Virus record (IMG/VR): IMGVR_UViG_3300042731_002540
Span: 1-36,689 of that record
DNA: 36,689 bases
Reading direction: 5' to 3' (one strand)
Origin: a virus
Shown here piece by piece: positions 24,272-33,100 of the stretch. The notes beneath the pieces are model-generated. The model made no database searches. It saw only the letters and a list, made by a program, of their open reading frames with translations, and had not been told where the DNA came from. Each line of letters opens with the position of its first letter. The stretch's first letter is position 1. A program made the position numbers and the translations under genes.

Positions 24272-25265
24272 ATTCCAATCCTTCAAATTTAAAGGTAATA
24301 TTTTTACCTTCGGGTCCTAATAATATTTTACAAGTTGTAGGATCAACTTTTGTTTTTATAATATACTCTTGATTTTTTCCAATATTATCAAAAGGTATAG
24401 TAATATTTTCCAATAACATGTTTGGATTATTTCCAGTTAGAAACATATGAATATCTTTGTATATTTTATACTCGTGCGGATCAACAAAGTTACTTTTAAT
24501 AATCCATCCTTGTGTACTCGGACTTACACTAAATGTTGCAAATTCTTCTGTTGTACTGTCTTTAACACGAGTATGAAATCTTTTGTTATTTTGTGCTAAT
24601 CCATAGTCTACTGTAACATAGTTTTGTTTAATTTTCAAGCCATAACTTTTAAAAATACGTCTAGTTAGTATATCAATATCGCCAAGTGCTATTGTGTTAC
24701 GTAAATTAGAAAAATCAAAAAGAATATATCCTTTTTGTATTAAGTCAACTGGATCTATTTCTATTGTTTCTAATAGATGTAAAGGATTATTCTTTTCTAC
24801 TATATATAATACAATGCTTTCGTATGCTTTATCTTTTTGAATTTTAACTTCACTTGAATTAATTTTCCCAGTTAACTGATAAATTAGGTCAGTACTAACA
24901 TTTACTTCTACTTTGTAATCTGACAGATACAAAACAATATTAATGTCTTTGTTTACTGTAGGTTTAACTAGTGGAACCTTACTAAGATAATTTTCGGCTT
25001 GCTTTATTCTTAGATAGTTTTTCTTTTCAACTAACTTGTATCCATCTACTAAGTCTGCTACAATATACTTCTTGGTATTCTTAATACCTTTCATAAGTTC
25101 AACAACAATAGGATCACTTGTTTTTAGATAAGGATCGGTAATGTCATCTCGAATTTTTCCAGAGATAACCTTTATTGTTCCTGTCCACTCGTCGAAGTAT
25201 ACATAAAAATTATGCGGCTTCTTCTGTTTGGGCTTTTGTTGTATTAAACTTATTTCTGAGTTCAT
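24249..25265 (-). CDS. Unknown phage protein, beta-rich
   Basis: 338 aa, rich in Lys, Ile, Asn and Asp and predicted mostly beta-strand. There is no catalytic motif, signal or membrane segment. It begins with a basic segment (QQKPKQKKPHNFYVYFDEWTG) inside the overlap with the gene upstream (56 bases), and GAAGAAA precedes its ATG. I recall similar proteins opening with NFYVYFDEWTG-like sequence near structural genes in marine myoviruses, so it may be a virion or assembly protein despite lying among glycosyltransferase-like genes. This is memory, not a search result. Confidence 0.6.
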   Translation of the reverse strand: MNSEISLIQQKPKQKKPHNFYVYFDEWTGTIKVISGKIRDDITDPYLKTSDPIVVELMKGIKNTKKYIVADLVDGYKLVEKKNYLRIKQAENYLSKVPLVKPTVNKDINIVLYLSDYKVEVNVSTDLIYQLTGKINSSEVKIQKDKAYESIVLYIVEKNNPLHLLETIEIDPVDLIQKGYILFDFSNLRNTIALGDIDILTRRIFKSYGLKIKQNYVTVDYGLAQNNKRFHTRVKDSTTEEFATFSVSPSTQGWIIKSNFVDPHEYKIYKDIHMFLTGNNPNMLLENITIPFDNIGKNQEYIIKTKVDPTTCKILLGPEGKNITFKFEGLEYAESGKY

Positions 25266-26091
25266 TTAAAATTTCTTCTGTTATAAAATTTTCATCTCTG
25301 TAATGAATAATGCCAGATCTTATCAGACTGTTTTCTATTAGCATTCCGTTTTTAATATCAAACCACGCATTAAATAATTCTGTCCAGTCAGTTGGAACAT
25401 CGCTTGACCACAAGTACTGACTCATCGTGTCAATGTCGTAAAAGTTATTTAAACTTACTGCAACATCATTATAACAGTCTAAGTGACTTGTTATTATGTT
25501 ACAAATAATATTTTTATCAAAACTTTCAGGTTTTAGTTCAGTAAACACTTTGTTATATACACTTCTCCAATTTTGAAAATAAGGATCGGCTAACTTAAAC
25601 CACTCTTGTGCAGTATCACTTGCTGAGTTAAAATAAATTAGTTGGTTGTATAACAACGGAAGTTCGTATTTAAGTTCTATTTCAAAGGATAACAACTTGT
25701 TAGTTGGAACGTTTCGGTATGTTCTTGCTAGATTAGTCATTGCTAAATCATAGTTCTCAAATTGGTTCCAAAGCAAGTCAATGTCAACATTTAAAAATAA
25801 TGTGTCATAGTCAACATAAATTGTTTCATCAAACGGTGTGCAGTGAATCATTTGCCATATATTACTTCCGTGAAAACCATCTTCATGACCAGTGTTACCA
25901 AATGGTAGTTCAGTAATATAGTCAAACGCATCAAAGTATTTTTTGTTAACTAAGTCTGATTTGTCTTTATCAACAACAAGACAAACCTCTGCGGTTGGAT
26001 CACAGTTCTTGATACTTAATGCAAGAGCATAACTATATTTAATTTTGTCTAAATCTGTATCAATACCTAATGTTACAAAACCTCGGCTCAT
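25210..26091 (-). CDS. Glycosyltransferase-like protein (DYD motif)
   Basis: 293 aa. TPFDETIYVDYDTLFLN (D94, D96) is a GT8-like DxD site where a beta strand delivers the metal-binding aspartates. The N-terminus (FVTLGIDTD, then YALALSIKNCD) resembles the nucleotide-binding start of GT-A folds. FGNTGHEDGFHGSNIWQM lies just before the DxD. The next gene upstream encodes a paralogue (TPFEKTILLDTDYIV). A C-terminal tail ending in TEEAA is charged. Likely a sugar transferase; substrates unknown. ATGA overlap with the upstream gene. Confidence 0.65.
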   Translation of the reverse strand: MSRGFVTLGIDTDLDKIKYSYALALSIKNCDPTAEVCLVVDKDKSDLVNKKYFDAFDYITELPFGNTGHEDGFHGSNIWQMIHCTPFDETIYVDYDTLFLNVDIDLLWNQFENYDLAMTNLARTYRNVPTNKLLSFEIELKYELPLLYNQLIYFNSASDTAQEWFKLADPYFQNWRSVYNKVFTELKPESFDKNIICNIITSHLDCYNDVAVSLNNFYDIDTMSQYLWSSDVPTDWTELFNAWFDIKNGMLIENSLIRSGIIHYRDENFITEEILNELRNKFNTTKAQTEEAA

Positions 26092-26993
26092 AGCAATACC
26101 TCTCTAAGATTTTCTTCAATTTTATCAAAGTGTCTACTGATTGCACGTTTGTTCATAGCATGTAAATTATAATCCGTATTACGAGTAAGAATATTTTTCC
26201 ACTGTTCTTGTCTATTGTGACTCAACAATATCCAATCATTCATTCCTTTGATTTCAATAATATCATCTTTTTGATCCATGTTACGCATCGGTATTCCCAT
26301 AAAGTCGTGTATATAAGTTTCGTTGTTACTACCATTTAATAAATGTGCAGCAATACTTACACAAAAGTCTGTTCTAAACAATGCTGATGGAAACTGGTAT
26401 AATAGTGCATAGTAGTTCCAGTTTTCTCTAACATGATTCCACGTATCAAAAAATACACGACTTTCTTCGCTTTGATCAAAATAAACAACTGTACTCCACC
26501 AGTGATGTATACCACCATCTGACAAAGAAATTTCATTTAAATACGGAGGTTGATGTTCTAAATATGTTGCTGTACGATGCATAGATATCGGAATATCAGT
26601 TTCAAATATATAATCATAGAAATTATTTTTAACAATATAGTCTGTATCTAATAGTATAGTTTTTTCAAACGGTGTTAATTCAAATACTTCGTGTTTGTTA
26701 CTATTTAAGAAAGGTGCGCTAAACTGTGTCCACGGACTATCAAAATGCTTTCTAGAATTCTGTTCATGTTCAACATCATCAATTACAATATGATCAAAAC
26801 ATATTTCGTGCCATTTTTTGTCAATGCTTTCTTTAAGCCATGCATATCCGCCGTTGTCAGTAATCAAACACGTTTGATTATTTTTCATGTTTGCTTTTAC
26901 ATAGCCTGCTGCAACATGTGCGAATCGGATATAATCTAACTGGCTATTGTTGTAAGCAAAAAAGCATACACCTTTTTCTTCTTCTTTTGCCAT
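26088..26993 (-). CDS. Glycosyltransferase-like protein (DTD motif)
   Basis: 301 aa. TPFEKTILLDTDYIV (D116, D118) is the DxD-type motif, paralogous to the 25210-26091 product. The N-terminal GVCFFAYNNSQLDYIRFAH segment and DGGIHHWWSTVVYF after the DxD fit a GT-A core; the C-terminus is basic and helical. No signal peptide or membrane helix, so it should act in the cytoplasm. TAAATG junction with the upstream small gene and ATGA with the downstream paralogue mean the pair is made in one operon from the promoter at 27370-27399. Confidence 0.65.
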   Translation of the reverse strand: MAKEEEKGVCFFAYNNSQLDYIRFAHVAAGYVKANMKNNQTCLITDNGGYAWLKESIDKKWHEICFDHIVIDDVEHEQNSRKHFDSPWTQFSAPFLNSNKHEVFELTPFEKTILLDTDYIVKNNFYDYIFETDIPISMHRTATYLEHQPPYLNEISLSDGGIHHWWSTVVYFDQSEESRVFFDTWNHVRENWNYYALLYQFPSALFRTDFCVSIAAHLLNGSNNETYIHDFMGIPMRNMDQKDDIIEIKGMNDWILLSHNRQEQWKNILTRNTDYNLHAMNKRAISRHFDKIEENLREVLL

Positions 26994-27341
26994 TTACCAA
27001 TCCATAATTTTTTTAATATTACGTGCTTTTTTAATCTTATCCATTTGAATTTTATATTCGTTACTTGCTTCAGTGTATGCACTTATTAGATTATCTTTAA
27101 AATCAGATAAGTCTTCGACAACAATTGGATTTTCTTTTGTGTCAATTATAATTGCACTATCTTTGTCTGATCTCAGAAGTGCATCTACAAAACTAATAGT
27201 TTTTTCATCTGCAATAAAGGATCCAGTATTGTACTGAACTGATTGCAATACTTGCATACGAGATCTAATGTTTCTTTTTTGATTGCTAAGTGTTGTACGA
27301 TAATTTGCAAATTCGAGGGCTTTCTCGAGTCTCTCATCCAT
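26994..27341 (-). CDS. Small helical phage protein of unknown function
   Basis: 115 aa. Helical ends flank a short alpha/beta middle (AIIIDTKENPIVVEDL), and the C-terminus is a basic coiled-coil-like stretch (KIQMDKIKKARNIKKIMDW). No motif gives a function. I recall related small proteins near structural genes in marine T4-like phages. It is the first gene after the only sizeable gap on the right half and has a strong AAGGAG ribosome-binding site, so it should be well translated. It leads the long leftward operon of glycosyltransferase-like and radical SAM genes. Confidence 0.75.
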   Translation of the reverse strand: MDERLEKALEFANYRTTLSNQKRNIRSRMQVLQSVQYNTGSFIADEKTISFVDALLRSDKDSAIIIDTKENPIVVEDLSDFKDNLISAYTEASNEYKIQMDKIKKARNIKKIMDW

Positions 27342-27350
27342 AGTGAGTTT

Positions 27351-27356
27351 CTCCTT
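27351..27356 (-). promoter_or_regulatory. Strong ribosome-binding site (AAGGAG)
   Basis: AAGGAG on the minus strand, 9 bases before the ATG at 27341. It is the best Shine-Dalgarno match in the window and fixes the start of the 115-residue protein. Confidence 0.75.
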
Positions 27357-27369
27357 ATAATTAAGTACT

Positions 27370-27399
27370 ACTATAACTTATTTAGTTACTAAATGTCAA
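27370..27399 (-). promoter_or_regulatory. Sigma70-type promoter (TTGACA, 18 bp, TATAGT)
   Basis: On the minus strand TTGACA (27399-27394) and TATAGT (27375-27370) are separated by 18 bases, in the 66-base gap after the structural gene that ends at 27408. It would start transcription of the long operon running left from 27341. A perfect inverted repeat fills most of the spacer, so a regulator could act here. Confidence 0.7.
27380..27394. repeat. Perfect 15-base inverted repeat in promoter spacer
   Basis: ATTTAGTTACTAAAT: two 7-base arms around one central base, lying between the -35 and -10 boxes and sharing one base with the -35. The position is typical of an operator. A weak hairpin or chance in AT-rich DNA are alternatives. 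Confidence 0.55.
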
Positions 27400-27407
27400 G
27401 TGATTTT

Positions 27408-28595
27408 TTAGTTATCGTCTGGACCCATAAATCCGTCACCAACAACTGCCGCTACAGGATCTGGTGTAACATCAAACGTACTAGTATTTTCTGTAATAAT
27501 GTCTGGCATTAAATATCTTGGTGTTACTGTTAATGTTCCGTCCATTACTTGTTCAAATGCAGTATCATCAAATACTAATTTAAACTGTACTTCTTTACCA
27601 TCGTCTGCCCATTTACCGTATAATTTAAAATATCTATTAGCATAACTAGATAGTCTTTCATCACCAGTTAGATATACAGTAGGACAATATGCAGTACTTG
27701 CTGTATGATATGCTGTAGCATATGCTGTTGCAGCAGGAAAGTTTACAAACCAAGCAGGTACCGTTGATGCATAACCATAACCATAACCATATGCTGATAT
27801 TTGCTGTGTTACACCTGCACTTGTAAATAACAAACCTTCGTCGTCTACCACTCCATCTGGATCAGATCCATCTCCGTATCTATCTGTTAAGTGATAAAAT
27901 CCTTTACCTTCGCTGGTTCCCGGAGTAATATATCCTTCACTTTGATAAGTGTTATTCCATGTAAACGTTAGTGTTCCTACTTCATTGATAATGTCTGCCC
28001 AGTTAAAGAATCCTGCAGTACATCCGCCTTCGATAGTAATATCTAACTGCAGTTGTCCGCCACCATTAAAGAAGTATCTTGCATCATTGTATGTATTCCA
28101 CATCCATTTATGCTCACCTTCTAGTTTTTGCCACCATGGGATAGTTCTAGAATATATTCCAGCAGTTCCTTCTAACAAACTTGCATTCTCAGGATCAACT
28201 GTAGTATGCATGTTGTTAGGTAATACAACATCTGTAAACTTTTCATGTACTAAGTTTAAATCTTCGGCACGTACTAGATATCTAGGTTTAATATCTGTAC
28301 GTCCTTGTGGTACACTGAACACTAGTACATGATCTTCATATGTTACGTGATCTAACATAACATTAGTATGATCTACTAGCAACTGCAATCGATCTGCTTC
28401 GATAAGTACACCAACTGGAACTTGATCATCTATATTAAGTGCACCCCAACCGTACTTGTGTGTATCTATTCTATTAGCATCTGTTACTAGAGATGTAGGA
28501 TAGTTATCGCCAAATATTAAGTTTGCGATATCTGCTACATAGTTGTATTCTGCAGCTTTAACAAGGTTGCCTGGATATACTGGTACCAGTGCCAT
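27408..28595 (-). CDS. Virion structural protein (tail/fibre-type, putative)
   Basis: 395 aa. The N-terminal ~80 residues (PVYPGNLVKAAEYN, IANLIFGDN, then VPVGVLIEADRL) resemble the start of structural proteins in marine T4-like phages that pair a short helical domain with beta-rich parts. The remainder is beta-rich with many Tyr, Thr and Ala, including SAYGYGYGYAST and AYATAYHTASTAY, as in fibre proteins. No signal or enzyme motif. It follows the tail-fibre-like gene with a one-base gap and is last in the structural run. Specific virion location cannot be assigned. Confidence 0.65.
   Translation of the reverse strand: MALVPVYPGNLVKAAEYNYVADIANLIFGDNYPTSLVTDANRIDTHKYGWGALNIDDQVPVGVLIEADRLQLLVDHTNVMLDHVTYEDHVLVFSVPQGRTDIKPRYLVRAEDLNLVHEKFTDVVLPNNMHTTVDPENASLLEGTAGIYSRTIPWWQKLEGEHKWMWNTYNDARYFFNGGGQLQLDITIEGGCTAGFFNWADIINEVGTLTFTWNNTYQSEGYITPGTSEGKGFYHLTDRYGDGSDPDGVVDDEGLLFTSAGVTQQISAYGYGYGYASTVPAWFVNFPAATAYATAYHTASTAYCPTVYLTGDERLSSYANRYFKLYGKWADDGKEVQFKLVFDDTAFEQVMDGTLTVTPRYLMPDIITENTSTFDVTPDPVAAVVGDGFMGPDDN
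27770..27791. repeat. CATAAC hexamer microrepeat
   Basis: Three full CATAAC units plus CATA, encoding alternating Tyr-Gly (YGYGYGY) on the minus strand inside the structural protein gene. Prone to slippage in steps of two codons without frameshift. Confidence 0.85.
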
Positions 28596-28596
28596 A

Positions 28597-29523
28597 TTAC
28601 TTTGCTCCTACAACTACTTCTATTACGCCTTCGCCGCCTGCATGGTCTTCTAATGCTCTGCCAATTATTGTTCTGTAATCTAATATATCTGTTGGTAATG
28701 CAACTTCTGCATGTCCGTGAATTAAACTACTTACTAGTCTGTCGCCTTTGCGTATCTTTCCAGATACTTTACAAGGAACACGACCTGCTAATGCTACATA
28801 AGGATGTGTTTCGTCTGTGCCTGCTGCAGCATTCATTTCAAAGCCAGGTGCAGTACTGATAATGCCAAAAACGTCAGTGTCTGCTCTAGAGCCTGTTGGG
28901 ATAATTTCGTTTGGTCCGCCAATTTTAACAACTGTTCCTGCTTCCAATACTTCATCTGCAGCATAGCGTTCTGCAAGGTCAGCATACTCAGCACTTGTAG
29001 CAGTACCACGGAATTTAAAATCTGTTCTGTTGGTCATATTAATACCAACTTGCATTACAGGAAAGTTTTCACTTAACAATGTTACACCATCTTCTGCAAA
29101 TTCTGTATTTGCAGGTGTCCACGCATTTGTACCTTCAGTTGCATGTGGTCCAATTGCAATGTTATTAATAACGCCTTCTACAATATAAACTAATGCTCTG
29201 TGCATATTGCCATTTGTATCTTCAATATTTCTAACTTCGATACGTGTATTGCCAGTGAATCCAATTGGATACCACTTACCGCTATCGTAAATGAATAAAA
29301 TATTTTCTGAATTGTCGTACCACAGTGTTCCTTCAACTGGATTTACTGGGGGGTTTGCACTAGCAAAATTTTCTACTAAATTTAAAAAGTTTTCGTTTAC
29401 AAACTCTCCAAATCTTGTAGTATTTTTACCAATTAGTCTAACTGGTGTACTTGTATCTACTGTACCGTCGTTAACTACAATTGGCGTTTTATTTGGGTCG
29501 CTATGATTAATTGAATATGGCAT
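28597..29523 (-). CDS. Tail-fibre-like virion protein
   Basis: 308 aa in two domains. Residues ~32-70 (LIGKNTTRFGEFVNENFLN, then ENFA, PPVNPVEGTLWYD) match an N-terminal attachment module I know from marine phage fibres. Residues ~180-308 (ADLAERYAADE, EAGTVVKIGG, FGIISTAPGFEMN, VALAGRVPCKVSGKIRKGD) match a widespread phage fibre C-terminal domain resembling peptidase G2-type modules. Family members are host-contact or chaperone-linked fibre proteins. AGGAAAA before its ATG is a ribosome-binding site. Co-directional with the structural genes upstream. Confidence 0.75.
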   Translation of the reverse strand: MPYSINHSDPNKTPIVVNDGTVDTSTPVRLIGKNTTRFGEFVNENFLNLVENFASANPPVNPVEGTLWYDNSENILFIYDSGKWYPIGFTGNTRIEVRNIEDTNGNMHRALVYIVEGVINNIAIGPHATEGTNAWTPANTEFAEDGVTLLSENFPVMQVGINMTNRTDFKFRGTATSAEYADLAERYAADEVLEAGTVVKIGGPNEIIPTGSRADTDVFGIISTAPGFEMNAAAGTDETHPYVALAGRVPCKVSGKIRKGDRLVSSLIHGHAEVALPTDILDYRTIIGRALEDHAGGEGVIEVVVGAK

Positions 29524-29535
29524 TGTTTTTTCCTA

Positions 29536-30108
29536 TTATACGTCACTGTATGTTGTTCTAATCCTTAATGTGTATACCACACTTATTTTTCTGTTTGCAC
29601 TTTTTTGTACAGGATGAAATATAACATGTGTTAGCATATCGTTGTTAGCACTATAGACTGCAATTTCATCAAATACATAATCACCATTCATATCAGTTGT
29701 TGTATCTTCTGCATCTTGTCCTGCAGGAATATTGTAATCTAATGTACTTGTCATTACAACATCACTGTATACTGTACCGTTTGTATGATTTACTAATGCA
29801 CTGTCAATATCTTTTGTAAATGTTTCATTATATAGTCCACTTGTACTTGATCCAGTGTTAGGTGCTTTGTACGTTACTGCTCCAGTTCCGTCAATCAACG
29901 TTCCTCCGTTGCCGTAGGACATAGATAATACATTATGTGTTCCGTTAGCACCAGCAGAGTTTGCTAGTAAATTAGCGATTGCAACACTCATGTTTTCAAA
30001 GTGAATTGCATTACGTCTTTTTACTAGTACTTCACCGGTGTCACTATCTTGAATCAACAGATGACCTTCTATGTTTACTAACGATTTTTCTAATTGTGAT
30101 AAACTCAT
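29536..30108 (-). CDS. Virion structural protein (putative)
   Basis: 190 aa, beta-rich, with Asn/Thr/Ser/Gly-rich strands (YGNGGTLIDGTG) and a C-terminal VVYTLRIRTTY strand. It begins with a helical MSLSQLEKSLVNIEGHLLIQD and shows GEVLVKRRNAIHFENM, a pattern common near the start of baseplate or fibre-associated proteins of large phages. No enzyme motif. A perfect T4-type late promoter box lies 22 bases upstream and GGAAATAAG may be its ribosome-binding site, supporting late expression as a virion part. Confidence 0.65.
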   Translation of the reverse strand: MSLSQLEKSLVNIEGHLLIQDSDTGEVLVKRRNAIHFENMSVAIANLLANSAGANGTHNVLSMSYGNGGTLIDGTGAVTYKAPNTGSSTSGLYNETFTKDIDSALVNHTNGTVYSDVVMTSTLDYNIPAGQDAEDTTTDMNGDYVFDEIAVYSANNDMLTHVIFHPVQKSANRKISVVYTLRIRTTYSDV

Positions 30109-30129
30109 TTTCTTATTTCCATTATGTAC

Positions 30130-30137
30130 TATTTATA
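30130..30137 (-). promoter_or_regulatory. T4-type late promoter box (perfect TATAAATA)
   Basis: The minus strand reads TATAAATA, identical to the T4 late promoter consensus, 22 bases before the ATG at 30108. The box includes the stop codon of the giant structural gene. It would drive late transcription of the three structural genes to its left. Confidence 0.7.
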
Positions 30138-33100
30138 TCGTTCCTTCACCTGCGTCTCTAATGAAAGCATGGTCGCTTGCTGTACCGCTTGCTGCAAGGC
30201 TTCTTCCTAGTTCATTGTAGGCCAGTCTAAGTTGATCGCCGTAATGTCCAAATTTATTTCGAATTGGTAGTTTAACACTATCTCCTGCATCTATTACAGT
30301 ATCACCTGCTGTATGAGATTGTGCACTTGTTCCTAGTGTACCACGTTGGCAATATCGTATTCCGTTTGCATCTTTAGCACCGTACACAATTCTTTCTGTT
30401 CCAATCCAGATAACACCTGATGTGTTGCCTAATGCATTTACATCATCGAGTAATATAATTGTATCATCTTCTCTGATATCATTGGACAAAGTAGTTTTAT
30501 TAGCATTAACTATAGCAATACTTTCTTGAATGTCATAGTTTGTAAACATATTAATTTGGAAACTACGTGTGTTTGCATCTTCTGTGCTTCCTGATACATT
30601 TGTTTGCACCATTATTCTTACATTTTCTAATAGGTCTAATCCAACTAATTCTTCGCCAATTCTTTCATATTCAGGCTGTATAAATCTGTTACCGTAGTAT
30701 ATAGTTTCTATTTCTGATACTTGATCGAAGTAACCAGAGTCGACAAAATCTTCGTCGACGAATGGATCATCTGTTGAATCAGGTGTTGTAAACTGATGCA
30801 TAAATTCGTTGTTGTTAAAGTAATCTCCTTCTACAAAGTCTTCTTCTACAAAAGGATCATTTGCAGGCACATCGATAAATGTACCTCCTAATAATACAAC
30901 ATCTCCATTCCATTGTCTAGCATAATCATCCATTCGGATAGTTATCTCAGACTGATATTCATCTTCTACTTGTATAGTCATGTTATCTACAGTAGAAGGA
31001 CGTTGCTCTAACGTATGTAACTTTGTGTGGAACGGTTTGATTTCTTCAAAATATTTTTCAATTGCAGTTGTTCCGTAATTTTGATAAGTTTTAGGATCTC
31101 TAATTAACGGATGATCAACTGCTAGTTTAACATAGGTAGTTTTAAATGCAAAGTCGTCTGCTGTGTTTTCAATGATTGCTTGATACAAACATCTAAACCA
31201 TAACTTGTTATAATATTTTTTATACTGACCAACAAATACATTATTTCTAAGTAAGTCTACTAGTAAGTTAATAATATTAGAAACACCACTATCAAATCCA
31301 CTAATGTCAAACCCGGCCGCATCAAACCCGTGTCCAAATTTACTTTCAAGCCATAACTCGTCACTTAATGCAATTGTGCCGTACTTTTTCCAACGAAGCG
31401 TATATTGTCCGTTTTCTTTATACCACATTTCCGGTCTGTTAATACCATCGTTGTGCAATGAATTTTTAATGTAAACATAACTACCGTCGGGAATATCAGC
31501 CGCTGCGTCAACATCCGGTAATACTGGAATAATACTAGTTACGTCATCAAATGTATAGTCTGGTTGGATACTTGTATCATGTTTATACACTAACATGCCG
31601 TCGGTATTATATTTTTTATAAGACCAGTCAATAAAGTTCCAATAGTGTTCTAATTTGTACTCAACTTCACCTTCGATATAAGTTGTATAAAAAACACTAT
31701 CCCAGTTAATAATTTCTGATATAACACATATATCTTCTAAATATTCGTTTGTTGCGTCAACAAAATTTTGTCTTGCATTTGTGATATCTCTATATAAACT
31801 TTGTACAGGACGAGTTAAGTGTCCGTATCTATTATATTCATGTAGTCTTAAATCCGGAACAGGTTGCCCTCTCCAAATTTCAATATCAGTTGATTCAGTC
31901 TCCGGTGGTAAATTATAATTATATATTCTTGCCCACTGTAATTCATTTGTATCTACTGTAGGATCACTTCCACTTACATTATCATCTAAACAAATATAAA
32001 ATTTGTCATCTTTAATTACAACAGACTCTCTGTTGTAAACAGTTGCACTACCCCATTCTGTATAAGTATATAAATCATGATAATTGTTATAGCCTGCTAA
32101 ACTGTCACGTATTTTAATATGTAAGTATTCGGGTATTACAGTATGCGGATCATTTTCTGCAAGTAGTGTCCATTCGTTTAATGGCAAACTGTTACTTTCA
32201 TAAATTTGATTAATTTGTACAACAGTGTCATCTGTCATTAATTTATCAACATTTGCTAACAATAGATTGCTATCTAAACTAGGTGCAGCCCATGCTATAC
32301 CTAAATCTTTAAAGTTAGTTAACATATTTGACAATTGGTTAACATTATAGTTTCGTATACCAGACGATGACTCTTTTTTCTTAACCCAGAAATAATAGTT
32401 AGTTTGTGAATTATTAGTTAATGGATTAAAGTATGAGTACTCGGACCAAAAATATCTAGTTTCACCATCAATTATTTTTGAATAAGGTTGACCTGTAGCA
32501 GTAGTACCATCTAAACTGCCTCCAGAGGCTGCAAATTCTTCATACTCTTCTGGCAGTACAGGACTACGAATCCATTCATAAATTTCAATCTCAGATCCTG
32601 GGAATAATCTTCCCCATTGCTGTTGTTGATATTTTTCTGTACCTTGCTCGTAATCTAAGTAGATGCTAGTTGATAAGTCCCACCAGCGTGTTCCGATAAA
32701 TCTATCAGTCCATGCATCTTCATTTTCTTCATAACCGTTATATGTAGTATAGTTATAAATTGCGTTGTCTGCAGTTGATTTAAAATCAATTTCACTGTCA
32801 ATGAATCCAGGCATTATACCTTTTGCAGGATCATAAATTTCTAATGCACTGATTAGTGTTCGTTTGTTAGCATCATAAACTTTTACATTTTCTACTAAAT
32901 CACTTCTTGATTGGTTTGGTGCTGTTCTAACTTTAACCCATTTACCATCATAGTTACCTGATGTTAGTGTAAATTTACCTGTGTAACGATACACTGCAGG
33001 TGCACCATTATCGTCATCAACAAATGCATACAACGGATCTCCATTATGTCTTTCGCCGCCGAAGTTGTATTTGAATATAACTGGTGCATCAGTACTTAAA

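Noticed and set aside
24272-24286. TTG start for the glycosyltransferase-like gene at 24286
   Set aside because: The ATG at 24271 has a well-spaced GAAGGA and adds no loss of conserved sequence.
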